This document shows, piece after piece, positions 5,708 through 10,838 of a DNA stretch of 10,838 bases. The notes below the pieces were generated by a model. The model saw only the letters and a program-made list of their open reading frames with translations, was not told the DNA's origin and searched no databases. Location: NCBI GenBank assembly GCA_000433175.1, contig HF986728.1, positions 3,294-14,131 of the forward strand, in the 5' to 3' direction. Position 1 is the stretch's first letter; every line of letters starts with the position of its first letter. Both the position numbers and the translations under genes were made by a program. The stretch comes from Prevotella sp. CAG:1058 (GTDB lineage: Bacteria; Bacteroidota; Bacteroidia; Bacteroidales; Bacteroidaceae).

Positions 5708-5715
5708 TATTTTTG
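5708..5715 (+). promoter_or_regulatory. -7 promoter element of recO
   Basis: TATTTTTG fits TAnnTTTG and ends 27 bp before the recO ATG, predicting a leader of about 20 nt. The -33 region is T-rich (TTTT at 5681-5684) but not well spaced. It is divergent from the tRNA-Glu promoter. Confidence 0.45.
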
Positions 5716-5742
5716 CACCGCTAACAGCTTATTTACACCAAA

Positions 5743-6468
5743 ATGCTTGTAAAAACGAAAGCCATCGTACTGCACTCGTTCAAATACGGCGAAACGAAAA
5801 TAATAGTCGACATGTTCACCGAAGAACACGGCCGCTTGTCGTGCATCGCCACGGTCGGCAAGTCGGCAAGGGGCAAGCTCAAGAGGCAATACTTCCAGCC
5901 GCTGACGCTCGTCGAGGCCGTGGCCGACATGCACCGGCGCACCGGCCTGTACCCGCTCAAGGAGGCCAAGGTGGCAGCCGCGTACGCGTCGATACCTTTC
6001 GACCCGCTGAAACTGCCCGTAGCACTGTTCGTGGCCGAATTCCTCAGCAACGCCACACGCAAGGAGCAGCCCGACCGCCTTACCTTCGCCTACATAGAGA
6101 ACAGCCTGCGATGGCTCGACGGCAGCACGGGCGGCTTCGCCAACTTCCACGTGGTGTTCATGATGCGCCTTACCAGGTTCCTCGGCTTCTATCCCAACAC
6201 CGACGGTTATACCGAGGGAAGCTGGTTCGACCTGCGCGCGGCAAGCTTCGCCCCCGACGCGCCGCTGCACCATGACAGGCTGGCACCCGACGAGGCGCGC
6301 AAGGTAAACCTGCTGCTAAGGATGAACTTCGCCACGATGCACCTGTTCAGAATGACGCGCGCCGAGCGCAACCGCATGACAGAGATTATAATAAGGTATT
6401 ACGAGCTGCACCTGCCCGACTTCCATGAACTGAAGTCGCTCGACGTGGTAAAGGAAATATTCTCGTGA
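5743..6468 (+). CDS. recO: DNA repair protein RecO
   Basis: A 241-residue protein of typical RecO length. RecO binds single-stranded DNA and SSB and, with RecR and often RecF, loads RecA at gaps and anneals strands. The N-terminal OB-fold covers about 1-78, with the family start MLVKTKAIVLHSFKYGE and the TEEHGRLSCIA strand (26-36). The helical C-terminal domain covers about 85-240, with FHVVFMMRLTRFLGFYPN (135-152). The CxxC-type zinc site of some RecO proteins is absent; the only cysteine is Cys34. I recall the zinc site being commonly lost in Bacteroidota. The start at 5743 fits the family N-terminus and the promoter element upstream. It is a single-gene unit divergent from tRNA-Glu/rpsT. 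Confidence 0.96.
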   Translation: MLVKTKAIVLHSFKYGETKIIVDMFTEEHGRLSCIATVGKSARGKLKRQYFQPLTLVEAVADMHRRTGLYPLKEAKVAAAYASIPFDPLKLPVALFVAEFLSNATRKEQPDRLTFAYIENSLRWLDGSTGGFANFHVVFMMRLTRFLGFYPNTDGYTEGSWFDLRAASFAPDAPLHHDRLAPDEARKVNLLLRMNFATMHLFRMTRAERNRMTEIIIRYYELHLPDFHELKSLDVVKEIFS

Positions 6469-6596
6469 AATGACACCGTGCAAGCCACATCAGCCGTAAG
6501 GCTTACACATTGGCCTGCGCAGAAGCTCCTGCAATGGCGTAGTTTCAAAATTAAAATAAAACAGCCGGAAAAACGGGCTGAAACGTGTGCATGTGT

Positions 6597-6619
6597 AAAA
6601 GGCTGCATGGCAGGCTTTT
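6597..6619 (+). terminator. Terminator-like hairpin downstream of recO
   Basis: AAAAG and CTTTT pair, then one G-G mismatch, then CTGC with GCAG around a 3-nt loop, with a short T run forming the 3' side. It is about 130 bp past the recO stop, the first hairpin with terminator features on the plus strand. Confidence 0.5.
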
Positions 6620-6652
6620 GACCGCCATATATAATAATGTGTGCAATAATTC

Positions 6653-6684
6653 AAGGTCGTAAAACTCATAAAAGGCGACCTTTT
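6653..6684 (+). terminator. Second terminator-like hairpin downstream of recO
   Basis: AAGGTCG (6653-6659) and CGACCTT (6676-6682) form a perfect 7-bp stem with a 16-nt loop, ending in TTTT on the plus strand. It touches the left arm of the 29-bp inverted repeat. Confidence 0.55.
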
Positions 6685-6756
6685 GTGACTTAATACAGAA
6701 ATACTTTACACCGTTTTAACAAAAAATCGGTGTAAAGTATTTCTGTATTAAGTCAC
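6685..6756. repeat. Perfect 29-bp inverted repeat with 14-nt loop
   Basis: The left arm (6685-6713, beginning GTGACTTAATACAG and ending ACTTTACACCG) is the exact reverse complement of the right arm (6728-6756). The loop is TTTTAACAAAAAAT, which could add a few A-T pairs. Flanks do not pair and show no target duplication. As RNA it would fold into a long perfect duplex on either strand. It may be a bidirectional transcription barrier, a dispersed palindromic element, or a protein-binding or RNase III site. The function is unknown. Confidence 0.97.
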
Positions 6757-6838
6757 GGCGTAAAGTTCCGCATGGACGGCGGACACGGGGCAGCGCATTT
6801 TTATATGCCAAAAAGCCCTTTCGATAAGAAAAAATAAT

Positions 6839-6846
6839 TACTTTTG
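6839..6846 (+). promoter_or_regulatory. -7 promoter element of the polysaccharide operon
   Basis: TACTTTTG is a perfect TAnnTTTG element, preceded by an A-rich run. Its last base is only 6 nt before the flippase ATG, so the transcript would start at or within a few bases of the start codon. The -33 region is poor. Confidence 0.55.
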
Positions 6847-6852
6847 CAAGTA

Positions 6853-8388
6853 ATGTCTGAAAAATCGGAGAACAACAAACGCATTGCCAAGAACACGCTG
6901 GCGCTTTACGCCAGGATGCTGTTCACCATGGCCGTAAGCCTCTACACAAGCCGCGTGGTGCTCAACACGCTCGGCGTGGAGGACTACGGACTGTACAACG
7001 TGGTGGGCGGTTTCGTGGCGATGTTCTCCTTTTTCAACGCCGCCATGGCCTCGGCCACGCAGCGCTACATGAACTTCGAGCTGGGGCGCGGCGACGACGT
7101 GCGGCTGCACAAGGTGTTCTGCACGAGCATAAACATCCACGCGCTCATCTCGGCCGTGGTGCTCCTGCTTGCCGAGACGGTGGGCCTGTGGTTCGTCTAC
7201 ACGCAGCTAAGCATACCGCCCGAGCGCTTCGACGCCGCCCTGTGGGTCTACCACACGTCGGTGCTTGCCTCGGTGGTAATGGTGATGAGCATTCCATACA
7301 ACGCCGCCATAATAGCCCACGAGCGCATGGGGGCCTTCGCTTACATATCCGTTCTCGAGGTGTCGCTCAAGCTGCTGATAGTCTACATGCTCGTTGTGAC
7401 CGACATCGACAAGCTGAAACTATACGCCGTGCTCATGCTGCTCGTACAGTTGCTCATCCGCATCATCTACGGGCAGTACAGCGGACGCCACTTCGCCGAG
7501 ACCAGTTACCGGCGCATGTGGGACGGGGCGCTGTTCCGCGAGATGACGGGCTTTGCCGGGTGGAACCTCTTCGGCAACATTGCCGCCGTGGCGTTCACCC
7601 AGGGACTCAACGTATTGCTTAACATGTTCTTCGGTCCTACGGTAAACGCGGCGCGCGGAATAGCCGTACAGGTGCAGAACGCCATCAAGGGCTTCTGCGT
7701 CAATTTCCAGACGGCGCTCAACCCGCAAATTACGAAATCGTATGCCGCAGGCGACATGTCCTACATGCACAAGCTGATATTCACAAGCTCGAAGTTCTCG
7801 TATTACCTGCTGCTCCTGCTGTCGTTGCCGGTAATCCTCGAGACTCCCGTCATACTGAAGTGGTGGCTCGGCATAGTGCCCGGCCACACAGTGGCCTTCG
7901 TGCGCTATATCCTTGTAATCTCGATGATAGACAGCCTTGCCAATCCGCTTATCCAGGCGGCGTCAGCCACCGGCCGCATACGCCTATACCAGGCCGTGGT
8001 GGGCACGCTGCTGATACTGATACTGCCCATAGCCTACGTCGCGCTGAAGATCGGCGCACCGCCCGAGGGCGTGTTCGTAGTGCAGCTCGTAGTGTTCGTC
8101 ATCGCCCAGGTGGCGCGTATATGGATGCTGCGGCCGCTCATCAGCTTCTCGATGCGCGCCTACCTGCACAAAACTGCGCTGCCCATAGCCTACGTCACAC
8201 TGGCTTCGCTGGCCGTGCCGCTGGCTGTATACATGCTCATGCAGCCATCGTTCGGCCGCTTCATGGCGGTGTGCGCCTCGTCTGCCGTGTCGGTATGCGC
8301 AGCCGTCTACTTCATCGGACTTGTCGGAAGCGAACGCAAGTTCATCATCGACAAGGCGAAAAACATGGCGCACAAGCTGAAAAGGTAA
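6853..8388 (+). CDS. Wzx/MOP-superfamily polysaccharide flippase
   Basis: A 511-residue membrane protein. I start at ATG 6853 rather than the in-frame TTG at 6844, because the latter overlaps the promoter element and the shorter N-terminus (MSEKSENNKRIAKNTLALYA) suits the family. About 12-14 hydrophobic segments are visible, for example near 15-37, 45-66, 92-118, 132-156, 162-183, 188-208, 315-338, 347-370, 378-400, 405-425, 442-464 and 470-491. The early SRVVLNTLGVEDYGLYNVVGG region (33-53) is the hallmark of the polysaccharide exporter family in Bacteroidales. Such proteins flip lipid-linked oligosaccharide repeat units across the inner membrane. It heads an operon with an FrhB-like and a pyruvyl transferase-like gene, which supports a surface-glycan role. 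The cargo is unknown. Confidence 0.9.
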   Translation: MSEKSENNKRIAKNTLALYARMLFTMAVSLYTSRVVLNTLGVEDYGLYNVVGGFVAMFSFFNAAMASATQRYMNFELGRGDDVRLHKVFCTSINIHALISAVVLLLAETVGLWFVYTQLSIPPERFDAALWVYHTSVLASVVMVMSIPYNAAIIAHERMGAFAYISVLEVSLKLLIVYMLVVTDIDKLKLYAVLMLLVQLLIRIIYGQYSGRHFAETSYRRMWDGALFREMTGFAGWNLFGNIAAVAFTQGLNVLLNMFFGPTVNAARGIAVQVQNAIKGFCVNFQTALNPQITKSYAAGDMSYMHKLIFTSSKFSYYLLLLLSLPVILETPVILKWWLGIVPGHTVAFVRYILVISMIDSLANPLIQAASATGRIRLYQAVVGTLLILILPIAYVALKIGAPPEGVFVVQLVVFVIAQVARIWMLRPLISFSMRAYLHKTALPIAYVTLASLAVPLAVYMLMQPSFGRFMAVCASSAVSVCAAVYFIGLVGSERKFIIDKAKNMAHKLKR

Positions 8389-8403
8389 CCCATACGCCAC
8401 GCC

Positions 8404-8429
8404 TGGCGGTACCATACGGCACACCGCCA
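8404..8429 (+). other. Intercistronic hairpin after the flippase gene
   Basis: TGGCGGT (8404-8410) pairs with ACCGCCA (8423-8429) around a 12-nt loop in the 86-bp gap between the flippase and FrhB-like genes. No T run follows, so read-through is expected; it could be an mRNA processing or stability element. The 9-mer GCCTGGCGG that begins it (8401-8409) recurs in the hairpin at the right edge (10808-10816). Confidence 0.4.
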
Positions 8430-8474
8430 TGGCCTTTACACCACATGCAACAACCGGCTTAACACCCTGAAAAC

Positions 8475-9659
8475 ATGATAACCATCACCGACAAACACGA
8501 CTGCTGCGGATGCAGCGCCTGCGCGCAAATATGCCCTAAGGGGTGCATCACCATGCGCGACGACGGCGAAGGCTTCGCCTATCCCGAAGTCGACGCGGCG
8601 GCATGCATCAACTGCGGACTGTGCGAAAAGGCTTGTCCGCTGCTCGGAGAGCTCGAAGAGCGCAGCCCCTTAGACATGCTTGCCGCCAAAAACCGCAACA
8701 CCGGGGAGCGGACGGGCAGCTCGTCGGGCGGTGTGTTCATAGCGTTGGCGAAAGAAGTCGTCGTCAACGGCGGCGTAGTCTTCGGCGCGGTGTTCGACGA
8801 CGAGTGGCAGGTTATACACACGTCAGCCGAAACTATTGAAGAACTCGGCCCCATGCAGGGCAGCAAATACGTACAGAGCCGCATCGGCTCTACGTACTCG
8901 CAGGCTGCAAAACTACTTAAGGAAGGGCGCAGGGTGATGTTTACCGGCACGCCGTGCCAGATAGCCGGACTGCGCTCTTACCTGCGCAGGGACTACGACA
9001 AGTTGCTTACGGTCGAGATAATGTGCCACGGCGTACCCTCGCCGGGCGTGTGGCAGCGCTATCTTGACGAGAATTTCAGGAGCCTCGACGACGGCACAAG
9101 GATTACATACGTCAACTTCCGCGACAAGAGCAAGGAAGGTTGGTCGCGCTATAATGTCGTGATTAAAGGGTGCAAGGACGGCAGCCTGGACGGCGAACGT
9201 GAACTGGCTGCGTCGGTCTACGTCGACAATCCCTTCATGCGGGGCTTCATGTCAGACGTTTACCTGCGCCCTGCGTGCCACCGCTGCAAGTGCAAACACG
9301 GGGCGAGCTGCAGCGACCTGACCATAGCCGACTACTGGAGCGCGGCGCAGGCTGTGCCCGAATTCGCCGACGACAAGGGCGTAAGCCTCGTCTTTGTCAA
9401 TACGGACAAAGGCCGAGAAGCCCTCGCCGGACTCGACATCGACACCCTGCCGACCGACGCAAAGGACGAGGAGCGCCACAACGGGGGCTTCAGTTCGGCA
9501 GCGCCGGAGCGTCCATCACGCCGCCGCTTCTTCGACGACATTACCGCTGGACAGTCTTTCAATGATGCCCTCGGCCGTGCGCTGAAGAAACCGAGATACT
9601 ACGTTGTCTACAAAAAGATAACGAAAACCTTGAGAAATATTATCTTACCGAAGAAATAA
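8475..9659 (+). CDS. FrhB/FdhB-like iron-sulfur flavoprotein of polysaccharide loci
   Basis: A 394-residue protein. Residues 10-20 (C-x2-C-x2-C-x3-C-P: Cys10, 13, 16, 20) and 44-54 (Cys44, 47, 50, 54) are two bacterial-ferredoxin 4Fe-4S sites. The rest matches the coenzyme F420 hydrogenase/dehydrogenase beta-subunit fold: SSGGVFIALAK (83-93), GSKYVQSRIG (129-138), FTGTPCQIAGLRSYL (156-170), CHGVPSPGVW (184-193), and the third Cys group Cys268, 271, 273, 279 before DLTIADYW. The family binds flavin and further Fe-S clusters and moves electrons between them. Bacteroidota are not known to make F420, so an F420 reaction is unlikely; the real substrate is unknown. It lies 86 bp after the flippase and directly abuts the pyruvyl transferase gene, suggesting a redox step tied to glycan modification. 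Confidence 0.9.
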   Translation: MITITDKHDCCGCSACAQICPKGCITMRDDGEGFAYPEVDAAACINCGLCEKACPLLGELEERSPLDMLAAKNRNTGERTGSSSGGVFIALAKEVVVNGGVVFGAVFDDEWQVIHTSAETIEELGPMQGSKYVQSRIGSTYSQAAKLLKEGRRVMFTGTPCQIAGLRSYLRRDYDKLLTVEIMCHGVPSPGVWQRYLDENFRSLDDGTRITYVNFRDKSKEGWSRYNVVIKGCKDGSLDGERELAASVYVDNPFMRGFMSDVYLRPACHRCKCKHGASCSDLTIADYWSAAQAVPEFADDKGVSLVFVNTDKGREALAGLDIDTLPTDAKDEERHNGGFSSAAPERPSRRRFFDDITAGQSFNDALGRALKKPRYYVVYKKITKTLRNIILPKK

Positions 9660-10784
9660 ATGAAGATAGGAATACTCACGTTGCCGCTACACACCAACTA
9701 CGGAGGCATACTGCAAGCCTACGCCTTGCAGACCGTGCTAAGCCGGATGGGGCACAACGCGTGCGTCATAGAAAAGGAGCAGAGGCCGCTGCACCTGCCT
9801 GTGTGGCGCAAGCCGGTGAAATATGCCCGGCGTATAATAAGGAACCTGAGGGGAGAACCATATCCCATATTCTACGAACAGAAGCAGAACAGGGAGTTGC
9901 CGATAATAAGGCAGCACACCGACAAGTTCATCCGGAAGAACATCAGGCGGATGACGTTCTCCGCGTACAGTGCGATTATAGAGAGCGACTTCGACGCGAT
10001 AGTCGTTGGAAGCGACCAGGTGTGGCGCCCGCAGTACTTCGACGACATACGCACGGCATACCTCGACTTTGCCGAAGGCTGGCGCATAAAGCGCATGGCG
10101 TATGCGGCTTCGTTCGGAACAGACGCATGGGAATACTCACGAAGCAAGGAGAAGGAGTGCCGACGGCTGCTGCGCATGTTCGACGCGGTGTCGGTCAGGG
10201 AGGCGTCGGGCGTTGAACTGTGCCTCGAGCACTTCGGTGTGGAGGCCGAACACGTGCTCGACCCGACCATGTTGCTTGACAGGCAGGACTACATAAGGTT
10301 ATCAGCAGCCGACACAACGCCCAAGAGCGGAGGCACGCTTCTTAACTACATACTGGACGAAACGCCCGAAAAGGTGGCACTTATAGCGGCTACCGCCAAT
10401 GAGAGAGGCCTCAAGCCGTTCCGCGTCAATTCGAAGGTTGAGGACATGTTCGCGCCGTTGTCAGAGCGCATTCAGCCGCCGGTGGAGCAATGGTTGAGAG
10501 GATTCGACGATGCGGAATTTGTCATAACAGACTCTTTCCACGCCTGTGTGTTCTCCATAATATTCAACAAACCCTTCTTCGCCGTAGGCAACCCGGGGCG
10601 CGGAATGTCGCGTTTCAAGTCGCTGCTGGCCATGTTCGGACTCGAAGACAGATTGCTCATGCCCGACGAACTGCGTTCCGGCGCAGAGCAAAAAGCGACG
10701 GCTAAGGACATAGACTGGGGCGACGTGAACAACAGACTGACACGTTATAAAGAGAAATCAATAGCTTTCATAGGCCGGCTATAA
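9660..10784 (+). CDS. Polysaccharide pyruvyl transferase family protein
   Basis: A 374-residue protein whose ATG follows the previous stop with no gap (TAAATG), so translation is probably coupled. Family motifs are GILTLPLHTNYGGILQAYAL (4-23), VVGSDQVWRP (115-124), VSVREASG (177-184), VLDPTMLL (199-206) and TDSFHACVFSIIFNKPF (290-306). The best-known members transfer pyruvate from phosphoenolpyruvate to sugar hydroxyls as a ketal, giving acidic glycans, but many Bacteroidales members are uncharacterised and could act on other groups. No signal peptide or membrane segment is seen, so it should work in the cytoplasm before export by the flippase. Its length is normal for the family. The exact reaction is inferred. 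Confidence 0.9.
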   Translation: MKIGILTLPLHTNYGGILQAYALQTVLSRMGHNACVIEKEQRPLHLPVWRKPVKYARRIIRNLRGEPYPIFYEQKQNRELPIIRQHTDKFIRKNIRRMTFSAYSAIIESDFDAIVVGSDQVWRPQYFDDIRTAYLDFAEGWRIKRMAYAASFGTDAWEYSRSKEKECRRLLRMFDAVSVREASGVELCLEHFGVEAEHVLDPTMLLDRQDYIRLSAADTTPKSGGTLLNYILDETPEKVALIAATANERGLKPFRVNSKVEDMFAPLSERIQPPVEQWLRGFDDAEFVITDSFHACVFSIIFNKPFFAVGNPGRGMSRFKSLLAMFGLEDRLLMPDELRSGAEQKATAKDIDWGDVNNRLTRYKEKSIAFIGRL

Positions 10785-10801
10785 GCCCCGATACCAATAC
10801 A

Positions 10802-10838
10802 GTTGCAGCCTGGCGGACAATATCCGCCAGGCTGCAAC
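10802..10838 (+). terminator. Perfect 16-bp hairpin ending the polysaccharide operon
   Basis: GTTGCAGCCTGGCGGA (10802-10817) and its exact complement (10823-10838) enclose the 5-nt loop CAATA, 17 bp after the stop codon. The window ends at the last base of the arm, so a T run, or a longer stem, cannot be seen. A terminator is the simplest reading. Confidence 0.7.

Larger units (their letters stand above)
6469..6852. other. 384-bp intergenic island rich in inverted repeats
   Basis: No convincing protein gene. In order it holds a region with small stem sequences (AGCC-GTAA-GGCT near 6488-6501, CAGCC/GGCTG near 6561-6580), a terminator-like hairpin at 6597-6619, a second at 6653-6684, a perfect 29-bp inverted repeat at 6685-6756, an 11-nt partial copy of its arm end at 6756-6766, and the flippase promoter element at 6839-6846. 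It separates the recO gene from the polysaccharide operon. Confidence 0.75.

Noticed and set aside
5694..6275. 193-residue plus-strand frame overlapping recO, and the 188-residue antisense frame
   Set aside because: Arg/His/Ala-rich shadow translations without motifs; recO explains the region.
6685..6756. Invertible promoter (phase-variation switch) formed by the 29-bp repeat
   Set aside because: The segment between the arms is only 14 nt, too short for the known invertible promoters, and no invertase gene is nearby.
6685..6756. CRISPR repeat or array
   Set aside because: There is a single inverted pair, no regularly spaced direct repeats and no cas genes.
6844..6852. TTG start for the flippase
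   Set aside because: It lies inside the TACTTTTG promoter element; the ATG at 6853 gives the family-like N-terminus.
7188..8462. Additional frames inside the flippase gene on both strands
   Set aside because: Low-complexity Arg/His-rich translations overlapping a strongly supported membrane protein.

Overview
The window looks like chromosomal DNA from a Bacteroidota bacterium, most likely order Bacteroidales and plausibly Prevotellaceae. The reasons are promoters of the TTTG-N19-21-TAnnTTTG type (clearest in front of the tRNA gene), A-rich start regions without strong Shine-Dalgarno motifs, tandem exported FKBP-type isomerases, a cysteine-poor RecO, and a tRNA gene with no encoded CCA. The genus is inferred, not proven. 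Coding regions are GC-rich, which produces many long shadow reading frames, while spacers are AT-rich.

Region 1 (1-1648, minus strand): an Lrp/AsnC-type regulator is followed 20 bp later by a class I glutamine-amidotransferase-like peptidase C26 gene that runs off the left edge. They probably form one transcript. A good promoter candidate lies about 220 bp upstream of the regulator start, implying a long leader.

Region 2 (1649-4272, minus strand): three consecutive FKBP-type peptidyl-prolyl isomerase genes. In transcription order they encode a cytoplasmic form, a lipoprotein and a periplasmic form with Lys-rich ends. The array starts at a TACCTTTG promoter and ends at a strong intrinsic terminator.

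Region 3 (4273-6468): a divergently transcribed sirtuin without the zinc-binding cysteines, a convergent bidirectional terminator, rpsT (S20) and tRNA-Glu(UUC) on the minus strand from a near-consensus promoter, and divergent recO. This is a housekeeping block.

Region 4 (6469-6852): an intergenic island with two terminator-like hairpins and a perfect 29-bp inverted repeat with a 14-nt loop, the most striking non-coding feature here.

Region 5 (6853-10838, plus strand): a compact surface-polysaccharide operon with a Wzx/MOP-type flippase, an FrhB-like iron-sulfur protein and a polysaccharide pyruvyl transferase-family protein. The last two abut exactly (TAAATG). The operon seems to end at a perfect 16-bp hairpin at the right edge. 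No glycosyltransferase is visible. The likely theme is export and modification of a cell-surface glycan, with the redox partner's role unknown.

No CRISPR array, insertion sequence, integrase, phage gene or toxin-antitoxin pair is visible. Most content belongs to known families. The items most worth follow-up are the 29-bp palindrome, the FrhB/pyruvyl-transferase pair, the FKBP trio, the altered sirtuin pocket and the possible leaderless flippase mRNA.
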